Positions 42,916 to 53,197 are shown, counted from the stretch's first letter. The stretch: 64,000 bases of DNA from Streptomyces sp. BK239 (GCF_004217285.1 NZ_SHKS01000001.1:434001-498000), one strand, 5' to 3'. Numbers and translations: made by a program. The notes: a model not told the origin generated them from the letters alone.

Positions 42916-43641
42916 TCACGGCGACACGCCGAAACGGGCGGCCAGGGCGTCCTGCTGCGCCCGCACGAACGCCGCGTCCACGACCGCCCCGTGACCGGGC
43001 ACGTACCGTGCGTCCGCGCCGCCGAGGGCGAGCAGGCGGTCGAGGGCGGCCGGCCACCGCGAGGGCACGGCGTCCGGCCCGGCCTGCGGCTCGCCTGACT
43101 CCTCCACCAGGTCGCCGCAGAACACCGCCTCCGGCGACCCCGGCACCAGCACCGCCAGGTCGTGCGCCGTGTGGCCGGGGCCCACGTTCGCCAGCAGGAC
43201 CTGACGCCCGCCGCCCATGTCCAGGGTCCACTCCCCGGAGACCAGGTGGCGGGGCCGCACCAGGGCGTCCACGGCCTCCGTCGCCGCCGCCTCGTCCAGC
43301 CCGTTGCGCACCGCGTCCGCGTGCAGCTCGGCCCGCTCCCGCGCGAACACCGACTCGGCGCCCACCGCCGCGAACACCTCCGCGCCCGCGAACGCCGCCG
43401 CCCCGAACACGTGGTCGAAATGGGGGTGGGTGAGCGCGAGATGAGTCACACGGCGTCCGGCGAGCCGCTCCGCCTCCGCCCGCAGCCGTGTGCCCTCCGC
43501 GAGGCTCGAACCCGCGTCGATCAGCAGCACCGCCCCGGTCCCCACGACCAGCCCCGCCGTGCAGTCCCAGCCCGGCAGCCGCCGCCGCCCGACGCCCGCC
43601 GCGACCTGCTCCCAACCCAGCTCTTCCCAAGTGACCGTCAT
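42916..43641 (-). CDS. metallo-beta-lactamase-fold hydrolase
   Basis: A 241-aa hydrolase. Metal ligands are seen in LALTHPHFDHVFG (HxHxDH), NVGPGHTAHDLAV, FCGDLVEES and VPGHG at the end. It resembles glyoxalase II/quorum-lactonase-type proteins but the substrate is unknown. Separated from DUF3097 by 31 nt on the same strand but has its own -10 box. Confidence 0.85.
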   Translation of the reverse strand: MTVTWEELGWEQVAAGVGRRRLPGWDCTAGLVVGTGAVLLIDAGSSLAEGTRLRAEAERLAGRRVTHLALTHPHFDHVFGAAAFAGAEVFAAVGAESVFARERAELHADAVRNGLDEAAATEAVDALVRPRHLVSGEWTLDMGGGRQVLLANVGPGHTAHDLAVLVPGSPEAVFCGDLVEESGEPQAGPDAVPSRWPAALDRLLALGGADARYVPGHGAVVDAAFVRAQQDALAARFGVSP

Positions 43642-43647
43642 ACCGCG

Positions 43648-43653
43648 ACGCTA
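43648..43653 (-). promoter_or_regulatory. -10 box of the metallo-hydrolase gene
   Basis: TAGCGT on the minus strand ends 6 nt before the ATG at 43641. Confidence 0.5.
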
Positions 43654-43694
43654 ACCGTGACGAACCCGTCGGCCGGCATGCGACCGGACCGACC

Positions 43695-43725
43695 TTGCCC
43701 CCCGCGCACCCCACGGCCGTACACT
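43695..43725 (+). promoter_or_regulatory. promoter of hrcA-dnaJ2
   Basis: TACACT (43720-43725) is a -10 box; TTGCCC (43695-43700) is a -35 candidate at a longish 19-nt spacing. The start point would fall just before the CIRCE element. Confidence 0.5.
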
Positions 43726-43737
43726 GACCGGGGAACG

Positions 43738-43764
43738 CTGGCACTCGGATGTGACGAGTGCCAG
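43738..43764 (+). promoter_or_regulatory. CIRCE operator of hrcA
   Basis: CTGGCACTC, a 9-nt spacer, then GAGTGCCAG: a perfect inverted repeat matching the CIRCE pattern GCACTC-N9-GAGTGC. HrcA binds it and represses heat-shock genes. Lies ~40 nt before the hrcA start and next to the predicted transcription start, so the operon should be self-regulated. Confidence 0.93.
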
Positions 43765-43804
43765 GGAAGGCGCCAAGGGGACGAAGCACTGGAGGTGTGC
43801 GCGG

Positions 43805-44821
43805 ATGCTGAGTGAACGACGGCTGAAGGTGCTGCGCGCCATCGTCCAGGACTACGTCGGCACCGAGGAGCCGGTCGGCTCCAAGGCGCTCACCGAGCGC
43901 CACAGCCTCGGCGTGTCCCCGGCGACGGTCCGCAACGACATGGCCGCCCTGGAGGACGAGGGCTACATCGCCCAGCCGCACACCAGCGCCGGACGCATCC
44001 CCACCGACAAGGGCTACCGGCTCTTCGTCGACAAGCTCGCCGGCGTCAAGCCGATGACCGCGCCCGAGCGGCGCGCCATCCAGAACTTCCTCGACGGCGC
44101 CGTCGACCTCGACGACGTCGTGGCGCGGACGGTCCGGCTGCTCGCGCAGCTCACCCGCCAGGTCGCCGTCGTGCAGTACCCGTCGCTGACCCGGTCCACG
44201 GTGCGGCACGTGGAACTGCTCTCGCTCGCCCCGGCCCGCCTCATGCTCGTGCTGATCACGGACACCGGGCGGGTCGAGCAGCGGCTGGTGGACTGCCCCG
44301 CCCCGTTCGGCGAGGCCTCGCTCGCGGACCTGCGCGCCCGGCTCAACAGCCGGGTCGCGGGCCGCCGGTTCACCGATGTGCCCCCTCTGGTGGAGGATCT
44401 GCCGGAGGCCTTCGAGGCGGAGGACCGCGGCACGGTCTCGACGGTGCTCTCCACCCTGCTGGAGACGCTCGTCGAGGAGAACGAGGAGCGGCTGATGATC
44501 GGCGGCACCGCCAATCTCACCCGCTTCGGACATGACTTTCCCCTCACCATCCGGCCCGTCCTGGAGGCCCTCGAGGAGCAGGTCGTGCTCCTCAAACTCC
44601 TGGGCGAGGCGGGGGATTCGGGCATGATCGTGCGTATCGGGCACGAGAACGCCTACGAGGGACTCAACTCCACTTCCGTGGTGTCGGTCGGCTACGGTTC
44701 GGGCGGCGAGGCAGTCGCCAAGCTCGGCGTGGTCGGACCGACCCGCATGGATTACCCGGGAACGATGGGAGCGGTACGCGCAGTGGCACGGTACGTCGGA
44801 CAGATCCTGGCGGAGTCGTAA
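43805..44821 (+). CDS. hrcA: heat-inducible transcription repressor HrcA
   Basis: A 338-aa repressor. An N-terminal winged helix ([38 protein letters not shown]) is followed by a GAF-like dimer domain ending [19 protein letters not shown]. The start ATG 43805 has GGAGGTG upstream; the frame is open back to 43751 through the CIRCE site, which must be untranslated. The stop TAA abuts the GTG of dnaJ2. Confidence 0.95.
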   Translation: MLSERRLKVLRAIVQDYVGTEEPVGSKALTERHSLGVSPATVRNDMAALEDEGYIAQPHTSAGRIPTDKGYRLFVDKLAGVKPMTAPERRAIQNFLDGAVDLDDVVARTVRLLAQLTRQVAVVQYPSLTRSTVRHVELLSLAPARLMLVLITDTGRVEQRLVDCPAPFGEASLADLRARLNSRVAGRRFTDVPPLVEDLPEAFEAEDRGTVSTVLSTLLETLVEENEERLMIGGTANLTRFGHDFPLTIRPVLEALEEQVVLLKLLGEAGDSGMIVRIGHENAYEGLNSTSVVSVGYGSGGEAVAKLGVVGPTRMDYPGTMGAVRAVARYVGQILAES

Positions 44822-45958
44822 GTGGCCACGGACTACTACGCCGTTCTCGGCGTGCGCCGCGACGCGTCGCAGGAAGAGATCAAGAAGGCCTTCCGGCGGC
44901 TCGCCCGCGAGCTGCACCCGGACGTCAACCCCGATCCGAAGACCCAGGAGCGGTTCAAGGAGATCAACGCCGCTTACGAGGTGCTGTCGGACCCGCAGAA
45001 GAAGCAGGTCTACGACCTCGGCGGCGACCCGCTCTCGCAGGCCGGCGGCTCAGGCGCGGGCGGCTTCGGCGCCGGTGGCTTCGGCAACTTCTCCGACATC
45101 ATGGACGCGTTCTTCGGCACGGCGTCCCAGCGGGGCCCGAGGTCGCGCACGCGGCGCGGTCAGGACGCGATGATCCGGCTGGAGGTGGACCTGGAGGAGG
45201 CCGCGTTCGGCACCACCAAGGACATCCAGGTCGACACCGCGATCGTCTGCACCACGTGCAGCGGCGAGGGCGCGGCGCCCGGCACCACCGCCCAGACCTG
45301 CGACATGTGCCGCGGCCGCGGTGAGGTGTCGCAGGTGACGCGGTCCTTCCTGGGCCAGGTCATGACCTCGCGTCCCTGCCCCCAGTGCCAGGGCTTCGGC
45401 ACCGTGGTGCCCACCCCGTGCCCCGAGTGCGCGGGCGACGGACGGGTCCGGTCGCGGCGCACGCTGACGGTGAAGATCCCGGCCGGCGTCGACAACGGCA
45501 CCCGCATCCAGCTCGCCGGCGAGGGCGAGGTCGGACCGGGCGGCGGCCCGGCCGGCGACCTCTACGTCGAGATCCACGAGCTGCCGCACGCGATGTTCCA
45601 GCGGCGCGGCGACGACCTGCACTGCACGGTCACCCTCCCGATGACCGCGGCGGCGCTCGGCACGAAGGTGCCGCTGGAGACGCTGGACGGGCCGGAGGAG
45701 GTCGACATCCGGCCCGGCACGCAGTCGGGGCAGTCCATTCCGCTGCACCAGCGCGGAGTGACGCACCTGCGCGGCGGCGGTCGCGGCGACCTCATCGTGC
45801 ACGTGGAGGTCCAGACGCCCACCAAGCTGGACCCGGAGCAGGAGCGGCTGCTGCGCGAACTGGCGAAGCTGCGCGGGGAGGAGCGCCCCCAGGGGCAGTT
45901 CCAGCCCGGCCAGCAGGGGCTGTTCTCCCGGCTGAAGGACGCCTTCAACGGGCGGTGA
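44822..45958 (+). CDS. dnaJ2: chaperone DnaJ (second copy type)
   Basis: A co-chaperone for DnaK. In order: J domain with ELHPDVNP (HPD at residues 34-36), Gly/Phe-rich linker, four CxxCxGxG zinc motifs ([32 protein letters not shown]; about 142-210), and the substrate-binding C-terminus; 378 aa. GTG start directly after the hrcA stop, so it shares the CIRCE control. In Streptomyces this hrcA-linked copy is distinct from the dnaK-linked dnaJ. Confidence 0.95.
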   Translation: MATDYYAVLGVRRDASQEEIKKAFRRLARELHPDVNPDPKTQERFKEINAAYEVLSDPQKKQVYDLGGDPLSQAGGSGAGGFGAGGFGNFSDIMDAFFGTASQRGPRSRTRRGQDAMIRLEVDLEEAAFGTTKDIQVDTAIVCTTCSGEGAAPGTTAQTCDMCRGRGEVSQVTRSFLGQVMTSRPCPQCQGFGTVVPTPCPECAGDGRVRSRRTLTVKIPAGVDNGTRIQLAGEGEVGPGGGPAGDLYVEIHELPHAMFQRRGDDLHCTVTLPMTAAALGTKVPLETLDGPEEVDIRPGTQSGQSIPLHQRGVTHLRGGGRGDLIVHVEVQTPTKLDPEQERLLRELAKLRGEERPQGQFQPGQQGLFSRLKDAFNGR

Positions 45959-45960
45959 GG

Positions 45961-45977
45961 CGGGGGCGGAGCCCCCG
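45961..45977 (+). terminator. short hairpin after dnaJ2
   Basis: CGGGGGC-GGA-GCCCCCG right after the dnaJ2 stop. 7-bp stem, no U tract. Confidence 0.5.
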
Positions 45978-46013
45978 GCGGGACAGGGCGCCGGGACGTG
46001 ACACCATGCGGTC

Positions 46014-47099
46014 ATGTCCTTCGCGCTGGCCGGTCTTCTCCGCCATCCGATCGTGCAGGCCCCCATGGCGGGCGGCGTCTCCGTCCCCCGGCTCGCCGCC
46101 GCCGTGTCAGAGGCCGGCGGGCTCGGTTTCCTCGCCGGCGGGTACAAGACCGCCGACGGGATGTACCGGGAGATCAAGCAGTTGCGCGGGCTCACCTCCC
46201 GGCCCTTCGGCGTGAACCTCTTCATGCCGCAGCCCGAGCATGCCGAGACCGGCGCCGTCGAGGTGTACGCCCACCAGCTGGCCGGCGAGGCCGCCTGGTA
46301 CGGCACGGAACTCGGCGACCCGGACAGCGGGCGGGACGACGGCTACGACGCCAAGCTCGCCGTGCTCCTCGACGACCCGGTGGCGGCGGTGTCCTTCCAC
46401 TTCGGTGTGCCGAGCCCCGAGGCGCTGGCCTCGCTGCGCAGGGCCGGGACGGTCACGCTGGTCACGGCCACGACCGTCGAGGAGGCGCTCGCCGTGGAAC
46501 GGGCCGGCGCGGACGCGGTGATCGTGCAGGGCGTGGAGGCCGGCGGCCACCAGGGCACCCACCGGGACGTCCCCGAGAACGACGGCTCCGGCATCGGACT
46601 GCTGTCGCTGATCGCCCAGGTCCGTGAGGCGGTCGCGCTGCCCCTCGTCGCCGCCGGCGGCATCATGCGCGGCAGCCAGATCGCCGCCGCCCTCGCGGCG
46701 GGCGCGAGCGCCGTCCAGCTCGGCACCGCGTTCGTCCCCACGCCCGAGTCCGGCGCGGCCGCCGCGCACAAGGAGGCGCTGACGAACCCGTTGTTCGTGG
46801 GCACCGGGCTGACCCGCGCGTTCACCGGCCGGCCGGCCCGCGGCCTGGTCAACCGCTTCCTGCGCGAGCACGGACGCTACGCGCCCGCCGCCTACCCCGA
46901 GGTGCACCACCTCACCGCGCCGCTGCGCAAGGCGGCCGCCGCGGCGGGCGACGCGCAGGGCATGGCTCTGTGGGCAGGGCAGGGGCACCGGATGGCCCGG
47001 GACATGCCGGCCGGTGAGCTGGTGGAGGTACTGGCGGCCGAGACGGACGCGGTGTGGGCCGCGTCGGCGGCCGGCGCAGAAGGAGGTGCGGAGCGATGA
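46014..47099 (+). CDS. nitronate monooxygenase (2-nitropropane dioxygenase family)
   Basis: A 361-aa FMN-dependent TIM-barrel enzyme oxidising nitronates. Seen: IVQAPMAGGVSVPRLA at the N-terminus, VEAGGHQGTHRD with the catalytic His, LVAAGGIMRGSQIAAALAAGA for FMN phosphate binding, and QLGTAFV. The stop overlaps the rsmE start (ATGA). The true substrate may differ. Confidence 0.88.
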   Translation: MSFALAGLLRHPIVQAPMAGGVSVPRLAAAVSEAGGLGFLAGGYKTADGMYREIKQLRGLTSRPFGVNLFMPQPEHAETGAVEVYAHQLAGEAAWYGTELGDPDSGRDDGYDAKLAVLLDDPVAAVSFHFGVPSPEALASLRRAGTVTLVTATTVEEALAVERAGADAVIVQGVEAGGHQGTHRDVPENDGSGIGLLSLIAQVREAVALPLVAAGGIMRGSQIAAALAAGASAVQLGTAFVPTPESGAAAAHKEALTNPLFVGTGLTRAFTGRPARGLVNRFLREHGRYAPAAYPEVHHLTAPLRKAAAAAGDAQGMALWAGQGHRMARDMPAGELVEVLAAETDAVWAASAAGAEGGAER

Positions 47100-47854
47100 C
47101 GGCTCCGGTGTTCGTGCTCGATCCGCTGGAGGTCCCCGACCGCAGCGGCGGCGAGGTCGTCCTCGACGGCCCGGAGGGGCGGCACGCCGTCTCCGTGAAG
47201 CGGCTGCGGCCCGGCGAGGGCGTCGTCCTCACCGACGGGCGCGGGCGCTGGGCCGAGGGCGTCGTAAGGGCCGCCGAGGGCAAGGACCGGCTGGTCGTCA
47301 TGGACCTGGAGAGCATCAACGAGGAGCCCGAGGAACAGCCCCGCATCACCGTCGTGCAGGCGCTGCCCAAGGGCGACCGGGGGGAGCTGGCCGTCGAGAC
47401 GATGACCGAGACCGGCGTCGACCGCATCGTCCCGTGGTCCGCCGCACGCTGCATCACGCAGTGGAAGGGCGAGCGGGGCGCCAAGGCGCTGGCGAAGTGG
47501 CGGGCCACCGCCCGCGAGGCCGGCAAGCAGTCCCGACGGGTGCGCTTCCCCGAGGTCGCGGAGGCGGCGACGACCAAGCAGGTGGCGGCACTTCTCGCCG
47601 GCGCGGACTTCGCCGCCGTGCTCCACTCGGACTTCGAGCAGGGCAGCGAGCGCCTCGCCACCGCCGAACTCCCCGACCGGGGAGACATCGTGCTGGTCGT
47701 CGGACCTGAAGGGGGCGTGTCCTCCGACGAGTTGGCGCTGTTCAGGGAGGCGGGCGCGAAGCCGTACATCCTCGGCCGCACCGTCCTGCGCACCTCGACC
47801 GCCGGCACCGCCGCCACCGCCCTGCTCCTCGGCCGCACCGGCCGCTGGTCCTGA
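47096..47854 (+). CDS. rsmE: 16S rRNA (uracil1498-N3)-methyltransferase
   Basis: Methylates U1498 of 16S rRNA. The 252-aa SPOUT methyltransferase has a PUA-like N-terminus (GRHAVSVKRLRPGEGVVLTD) and the knot with VVGPEGGVSSDEL and LRTSTAGTAATALLL. The ATG sits in the ATGA overlap with the preceding gene and has AAGGAGGT upstream. Confidence 0.93.
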   Translation: MTAPVFVLDPLEVPDRSGGEVVLDGPEGRHAVSVKRLRPGEGVVLTDGRGRWAEGVVRAAEGKDRLVVMDLESINEEPEEQPRITVVQALPKGDRGELAVETMTETGVDRIVPWSAARCITQWKGERGAKALAKWRATAREAGKQSRRVRFPEVAEAATTKQVAALLAGADFAAVLHSDFEQGSERLATAELPDRGDIVLVVGPEGGVSSDELALFREAGAKPYILGRTVLRTSTAGTAATALLLGRTGRWS

Positions 47855-47940
47855 AAGACGCCCGGACGGGCGCTGTCCGGGGCGCGTGAGGGGCGGCACG
47901 CGCTCTACCGCGACCGCCGCGGCGGTGGCAGTCTGCCCGC

Positions 47941-48486
47941 ATGGGGGCTTCACGACGCATGCGGGCAGGACGGCCGGGGACACGCACGGCCGCGGTGGCG
48001 GGGCTGGCGCTCGTGGCCGTGGGCGGGCTCGCGGCGTGCGATCCGGGCGGGCTGAGCGCCGCGTCCGTGGCGTACACCACCGACGAGGCCGCCACGGCCG
48101 AACTGGCCCGCCGTAAAACGGACGTACGGTGGCTGACCTGCACCGCCGACTACGGCAAGGGCCGCGCCTCGGCGGGTGAGGAGACCGTCGCCTCGGTCAA
48201 GTGCCGGGGCCGGACCGACGACGGCCGGGACATCGAGGTCGACGGCACGGTCACCCGCGCCGTCGACGGCTCCTGCGTACGCGGCGACCTCCGCGCGCAG
48301 GTGGGCGGCAGACAGGTCTTCCGGGTCAGCGGACTCGGCGACTGCGCGTCCGCGACGCCCTCACCGCTGCAACCGCCGCCCTCCGCGCATCCGGCCCAAC
48401 CGGCGCGGCCCACGGTCACCGTGACCGTCACCCGGACCATCTGGTGTCCGTCGGACACCCGTTGCGGACCGGTCGAGGGCAAGTAG
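47941..48486 (+). CDS. putative lipoprotein of unknown function
   Basis: A 181-aa secreted protein. Basic N-terminus, hydrophobic core and a lipobox (VGGLAAC, lipidated Cys33). The mature part has further cysteines (CTADYG, SVKCRGR, GSCVRGD, GDCAS, WCPSDTRCG) that can form disulphides, and a Pro/Thr/Val-rich stretch. A second ATG at 47959 would shorten the signal region. It resembles DUF4333-like small lipoproteins only loosely; function unknown. Confidence 0.75.
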   Translation: MGASRRMRAGRPGTRTAAVAGLALVAVGGLAACDPGGLSAASVAYTTDEAATAELARRKTDVRWLTCTADYGKGRASAGEETVASVKCRGRTDDGRDIEVDGTVTRAVDGSCVRGDLRAQVGGRQVFRVSGLGDCASATPSPLQPPPSAHPAQPARPTVTVTVTRTIWCPSDTRCGPVEGK

Positions 48487-48552
48487 TGGCCCTGATCGGA
48501 CGCTCGGAGTGCGAGCACCCCTGAGCCCCTGTTCACGGCCCGCGCCCTTGCC

Positions 48553-48558
48553 TAGAGT
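48553..48558 (+). promoter_or_regulatory. -10 box of the tricorn protease gene
   Basis: TAGAGT ends 6 nt before GTG 48565. GTTCAC (48531-48536) may serve as -35. Confidence 0.5.
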
Positions 48559-48564
48559 GATCGG

Positions 48565-51500
48565 GTGACACAGTCCGCGACGCCTGCTGCGTACATCCGA
48601 TACCCGCATCTGCACGGCGAACTGGTGGCCTTCACCGCCGAGGACGACGTGTGGCTCGCCCCCCTCGACGGCGGCCGCGCCTGGCGGGTCAGCGCCGACA
48701 ACGTGCCCGTCTCCACACCGCGCGTCTCGCCCGACGGCACGACCGTCGCCTGGACCTCCACCCGCGACGGCGCCCCCGAGGCGCACATCGCCCCCGTCGA
48801 CGGCGGACCGTCCACCAGGCTCACGTATTGGGGGTGTTGGCGCACCCAGGTGCACGGCTGGACCCCCGAGGGCCAGGTCCTGGCGCTCACCGCACACGGC
48901 CAGGCCAGCCTTCGCCGCAGCTGGGCGCACGCCGTCCCGCTCGACGGCGGACCCTCGACGGTCCTGCCGTACGGCCCCGTCGGCGGCGTCGCCCACGGCC
49001 CGCACACCGTGCTGCTGTCCGCGACCATGAGCCGCGAGGCCGCCCACTGGAAGCGCTACCGGGGCGGCACCGCGGGCAAGCTGTGGATCGACCGCTCCGT
49101 CGGCGACGGAGAAGGCGCCGGGGAGTTCACCCGGCTGCACGAGGATCTCGACGGCAACATCGAGTACCCCGTGTGGGCGGGCGACCGGATCGCCTTCCTC
49201 TCCGACCACGAGGGCGTCGGCGCGCTCTACTCCTCCCTCGCCGACGGCTCCGACCTGCGCCGGCACACCCCGCTCGACGGTTTTTACGCCCGCCAGGCCG
49301 CCGGTGACGGCAGCCGGATCGTGTACGTCAGTGCGGGCGAGCTGTGGATCCTCGACGACCTCGACGGGGCCGAGCCGCGCCGGCTCGACGTCCGCCTCGG
49401 CGGACAGCGCACCGACCGGCGGCCGTTCCCGGTCGCCGCCGCCCGCTGGATGGGCTCCGCGATGCCCGACCACACCGCGCGCGGCAGCGCCGTGGAGATC
49501 CGCGGCGCGATCCACTGGGTCACCCACCGCCACGGGCCCGCCCGCGCGCTGGCCGCCGAGCCGGGCGTGCGGGCCCGGCTGCCGCACACCTTCCGCGTGG
49601 AGGGCGAGGAGTGGGTGGTGTGGGTGACGGACGCCGAGGGCGAGGACGCCTTGGAGTTCGCCCCCGCCACCGGGGCGGCCCCCGGCGCGGCCCCGCGCCG
49701 GCTCGCCGCCGGGCGCCTCGGCCGGGTCCTGGAATTGGCCATGTCCCCCGACGGCAGCCGGGCCGCCGTCGCCGCGCACGACGGGCGGCTGCTGCTCGTC
49801 GAACGGGAGACCGGCGAGGTCCGCGAGGTCGACCGCAGCGCCGACGGCGAGGTCGGCGACCTGGTCTTCTCCCCCGACTCCGGCTGGCTCGCCTGGTCGC
49901 ACCCCGGCCCGCGCCCGCTCAGCCAGCTCAAGCTCGCCAACACCACCGACCTGTCGGTCACCGAGGCGACCCCGCTGCGCTTCCGGGACTTCGCGCCCGC
50001 CTTCACCCTCGACGGCAAGCACCTCGCGTTCCTGTCGACCCGCGCCTTCGACCCCGTCTACGACGAGCACGCCTTCGACCTGTCCTTCGTCGCCGGCGCC
50101 CGCCCGCACCTCGTCACACTGGCCGCCACCACCCCCTCCCCGTTCGGCCCGCAGCGGCACGGTCGGCCCTTCGAGGCCCCCGACAAGGACGAGACCCCCG
50201 ACAGCGAGGGCACGCCGGCCACCCGCATCGACCTCGAAGGCCTCGCCGACCGGATCATCCCCTTCCCCGTCGAGGCCGCCCGCTACTCCACGCTGCGCGC
50301 CGCCAAGGACGGCGTGCTCTGGCTGCGCCACCCGGTGCGCGGCGTCCTCGGCGCCTCCCGCGCCACCCCCGACGACCCCGACCCGCACACCGAGCTGGAG
50401 CGCTACGACCTCGCCCACCGCCGCCTGGACCATCTCGCCTCCGACGTCGACGACTTCGACGTCAGCGGCGACGGCAAACGGCTGCTGCTGTGGACCGACC
50501 ACAAGCTCAAGGTCGTCCCCAGCGACCGGCGCGCCTCCGGCGACGAGGACAGCGACTCCAACATCACCGTCGACCTCGGCCGCGTACGCCAGACGGTCGA
50601 CCCGGCCGCCGAGTGGCGGCAGATGTACGACGAGACCGGCCGCGTCATGCGGGACAACTTCTGGCGGCCCGACCTCGGCGGCGTCGACTGGGACGGCGTC
50701 CTCGACCGCTACCGCCCGATCCTGGAGCGGGTGGCGACCAAGGACGACCTGATCGACCTGCTGTGGGAGGTGCACGGCGAACTCGGCACCTCGCACGCCT
50801 ACGTCATGCCCCGCGGCGGCTACGGCGGCGGCGCCCGGCAGGGCCTGCTGGGCGCCGACATCTCCCGTCACGAGGACGGCAGCTGGCGCATCGACCGGAT
50901 CCTGCCGGCGGAGACCTCCGACCCCGACGCCCGCTCCCCGCTCGCCGCGCCCGGCGTCGCCGTGCGCCCCGGCGACGCGATCGCCGCCGTCGCCGGGCAT
51001 CCCGTCGACCCGGTCACCGGGCCCGGACCGCTGCTCGTCGGCACCGCCGGCAAGGCGGTCGAGCTGACGATCTCGCCGGCCGGCGGGGGTGAGCCGCGGC
51101 ACGCCGTGGTCGTGCCGACCGACGACGAGGAGGCGCTGCGCTACCACGCGTGGGTCGCGGACCGGCGGGCCTACGTGCACGAGAAGTCCGGCGGGCGGCT
51201 CGGCTATCTGCACGTCCCCGACATGGTCGGCTCCGGCTGGGCGCAGCTCCACCGGGACCTGCGCATCGAGGTGGCCCGCGAGGGGCTCGTCGTCGACGTG
51301 CGGGAGAACCGGGGCGGGCACACCTCCCAGCTGGTGGTGGAGAAGCTGGCGCGGCGCATCGTCGGCTGGGACGTGCCGCGCGGGATGCGGCCCACCAGCT
51401 ACCCGGAGGACGCGCCGCGCGGGCCCGTCGTCGCCGTCGCCAACGAGTTCTCCGGCTCCGACGGGGACATCGTGAACGCCGCGGTCAAGGCGCTCGGGAT

Positions 51501-51780
51501 CGGTCCCGTGGTGGGCACGCGCACATGGGGCGGGACGATCGGCATCGACAGCCGGTACCGCCTGGTCGACGGGACGCTGATCACCCAGCCGAAGTACGCG
51601 ATCTGGCTGGAGGGCTTCGGGTGGGGGGTGGAGAACCACGGCGTCGACCCCGACGTCGAGGTCGTCGTCCGCCCCCAGGACCACGCGGCGGGCCGGGACG
51701 TCCAGCTGGACGAGGCGGTGTCGCTGGCGCTGGCCGCACTGGAGTCGACGCCGGCGAAGACCCCGCCCGCACTGGACTGA
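48565..51780 (+). CDS. tricorn protease homologue (S41 family)
   Basis: A 1071-aa cytosolic peptidase acting downstream of the proteasome. Beta-propeller repeats fill about residues 1-650 (SPDGTTVAWTS, FSPDSGWLAWS), followed by a helical domain, a PDZ-like domain (~790-870) and the S41 core. Catalytic residues occur at almost the same numbers as in Thermoplasma tricorn: S743-H744 (GTSHAYV), S965-D966 (SGSDGD) and E1023 (GVENHGVDPD). No signal peptide, consistent with a soluble enzyme. Confidence 0.92.
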   Translation: MTQSATPAAYIRYPHLHGELVAFTAEDDVWLAPLDGGRAWRVSADNVPVSTPRVSPDGTTVAWTSTRDGAPEAHIAPVDGGPSTRLTYWGCWRTQVHGWTPEGQVLALTAHGQASLRRSWAHAVPLDGGPSTVLPYGPVGGVAHGPHTVLLSATMSREAAHWKRYRGGTAGKLWIDRSVGDGEGAGEFTRLHEDLDGNIEYPVWAGDRIAFLSDHEGVGALYSSLADGSDLRRHTPLDGFYARQAAGDGSRIVYVSAGELWILDDLDGAEPRRLDVRLGGQRTDRRPFPVAAARWMGSAMPDHTARGSAVEIRGAIHWVTHRHGPARALAAEPGVRARLPHTFRVEGEEWVVWVTDAEGEDALEFAPATGAAPGAAPRRLAAGRLGRVLELAMSPDGSRAAVAAHDGRLLLVERETGEVREVDRSADGEVGDLVFSPDSGWLAWSHPGPRPLSQLKLANTTDLSVTEATPLRFRDFAPAFTLDGKHLAFLSTRAFDPVYDEHAFDLSFVAGARPHLVTLAATTPSPFGPQRHGRPFEAPDKDETPDSEGTPATRIDLEGLADRIIPFPVEAARYSTLRAAKDGVLWLRHPVRGVLGASRATPDDPDPHTELERYDLAHRRLDHLASDVDDFDVSGDGKRLLLWTDHKLKVVPSDRRASGDEDSDSNITVDLGRVRQTVDPAAEWRQMYDETGRVMRDNFWRPDLGGVDWDGVLDRYRPILERVATKDDLIDLLWEVHGELGTSHAYVMPRGGYGGGARQGLLGADISRHEDGSWRIDRILPAETSDPDARSPLAAPGVAVRPGDAIAAVAGHPVDPVTGPGPLLVGTAGKAVELTISPAGGGEPRHAVVVPTDDEEALRYHAWVADRRAYVHEKSGGRLGYLHVPDMVGSGWAQLHRDLRIEVAREGLVVDVRENRGGHTSQLVVEKLARRIVGWDVPRGMRPTSYPEDAPRGPVVAVANEFSGSDGDIVNAAVKALGIGPVVGTRTWGGTIGIDSRYRLVDGTLITQPKYAIWLEGFGWGVENHGVDPDVEVVVRPQDHAAGRDVQLDEAVSLALAALESTPAKTPPALD

Positions 51781-51911
51781 CCCCGGCCTGTGCCCACCCA
51801 CCACCCGACTCGCTCGGGAGAAGGGTGAGCGGAAATCCGCCTCCGCCCGCAAGCCGACGGCGGTCGATACCATGCCCCCACAGAGATCACCGGCGAGAAG
51901 AGGAGACCCGT

Positions 51912-52265
51912 ATGGCAGGGGAACCGCAGGACGACTGCCTGTTCTGCAAGATCGTCGAGGGCCACGTCCCCGCGACCATCGTCCGCGAGACGGAGACCAC
52001 CCTCGCCTTCCGGGACATCAACCCCCAGGCCCCCACCCACATCCTGGTGATCCCCAAGGCGCACCACCAGGACGCCGCCGCCCTCGCCGCCGAAGCGCCG
52101 CAGCTCGCCGCCGACGTCCTCCGCGAGACGCAGACCGTCGCCGACCTGGAGAAGCTGGACAGCTACCGCACCGTCTTCAACACCGGCAGCGGCGCCGGCC
52201 AGACCGTCTGGCACGCCCACGCGCACCTCCTCGGCGGCCGCGGCCTGCACTGGCCCCCCGGATAA
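51912..52265 (+). CDS. HIT-family nucleotide hydrolase
   Basis: A 117-aa HINT-like purine nucleoside phosphoramidase. DDCLFCKIVEG at the N-terminus and VWHAHAHLLGGR carry the catalytic histidine triad (HxHxH, about residues 100-104). The ATG has AGGAG upstream. Followed after 6 nt by the RNase Z-like gene. Confidence 0.93.
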   Translation: MAGEPQDDCLFCKIVEGHVPATIVRETETTLAFRDINPQAPTHILVIPKAHHQDAAALAAEAPQLAADVLRETQTVADLEKLDSYRTVFNTGSGAGQTVWHAHAHLLGGRGLHWPPG

Positions 52266-52271
52266 CCCGCC

Positions 52272-53177
52272 GTGTCCGTACGCGAGTTGGTCGTCCTCGG
52301 CACCGCCAGCCAGGTCCCGACCCGGCATCGCAACCACAACGGCTACTTCCTGCGCTGGGACGGCGAGGGCCTCCTCTTCGACCCCGGCGAGGGCACCCAG
52401 CGCCAGATGGTGCGCGCCGGCGTCGCCGCCCACGACCTGAACCGGATCTGCGTCACCCACTTCCACGGCGACCACTCCCTCGGTCTCGCCGGGGTCATCC
52501 AGCGCGTCAACCTCGACAAGGTGCCGCATCCGGTCACCGCCCACTACCCGCGCTCCGGGCAGCGCTTCTTCGACCGGCTCCGCTACGCCACCGCCTACCG
52601 CGAGACCGTCGGCGTCACCGAGGCCCCGGTCGACGCGGACGGGCCGCTGGTGACGACCGGCTCGTACACCCTTGAGGCGCGCCGGCTGTCCCACCCGGTG
52701 GAGTCCTACGGCTACCGCCTCGTCGAGCCGGACGGCCGCCGCATGCTGCCCGACCGGCTCGCCGCACACGGGCTGAGGGGGCCCGACGTGGGGCGGATCC
52801 AGCGGGAGGGCGCGATCGGCGGCGTCACCCTGGAGGACGTCAGCGAGGCGCGGCGCGGGCAGCGGTTCGCGTTCGTCATGGACACCCGGCTGTGCGACGG
52901 CGTGCACGCGCTCGCCGAGGGCTGCGACATGCTGGTGATCGAGTCCACGTTCCTCGACGACGACGTCGAACTCGCCATCGAGCACGGTCACCTGACGGCA
53001 GGTCAGGCGGCGCGGGTCGCCCGGGACGCCGGGGTGCGGCATCTCGTCCTCACCCACTTCAGTCAGCGCTACTCCGACCCCGGGGAGTTCGAGCGGCAGG
53101 CGAGGGCCGCCGGGTTCGACGGCGAGCTGACCGTCGCCCACGACCTGCTGCGAGTGCCGGTTCCGAAACGGCGGTGA
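52272..53177 (+). CDS. rnz: ribonuclease Z
   Basis: A tRNA 3'-end processing endonuclease of the metallo-beta-lactamase fold, 301 aa. It has [12 protein letters not shown], the zinc motif [24 protein letters not shown] and LTHFSQRY, all typical of RNase Z. GTG start. Co-directional with the HIT gene (6-nt gap) and the following deaminase. Confidence 0.9.
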   Translation: MSVRELVVLGTASQVPTRHRNHNGYFLRWDGEGLLFDPGEGTQRQMVRAGVAAHDLNRICVTHFHGDHSLGLAGVIQRVNLDKVPHPVTAHYPRSGQRFFDRLRYATAYRETVGVTEAPVDADGPLVTTGSYTLEARRLSHPVESYGYRLVEPDGRRMLPDRLAAHGLRGPDVGRIQREGAIGGVTLEDVSEARRGQRFAFVMDTRLCDGVHALAEGCDMLVIESTFLDDDVELAIEHGHLTAGQAARVARDAGVRHLVLTHFSQRYSDPGEFERQARAAGFDGELTVAHDLLRVPVPKRR

Positions 53178-53185
53178 AGCGGCCG

Positions 53186-53191
53186 TACGAT
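53186..53191 (+). promoter_or_regulatory. -10 box of the adenine deaminase-like gene
   Basis: TACGAT ends 6 nt before ATG 53198, supporting that start over the upstream GTG. Confidence 0.45.
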
Positions 53192-53197
53192 GCTTTG

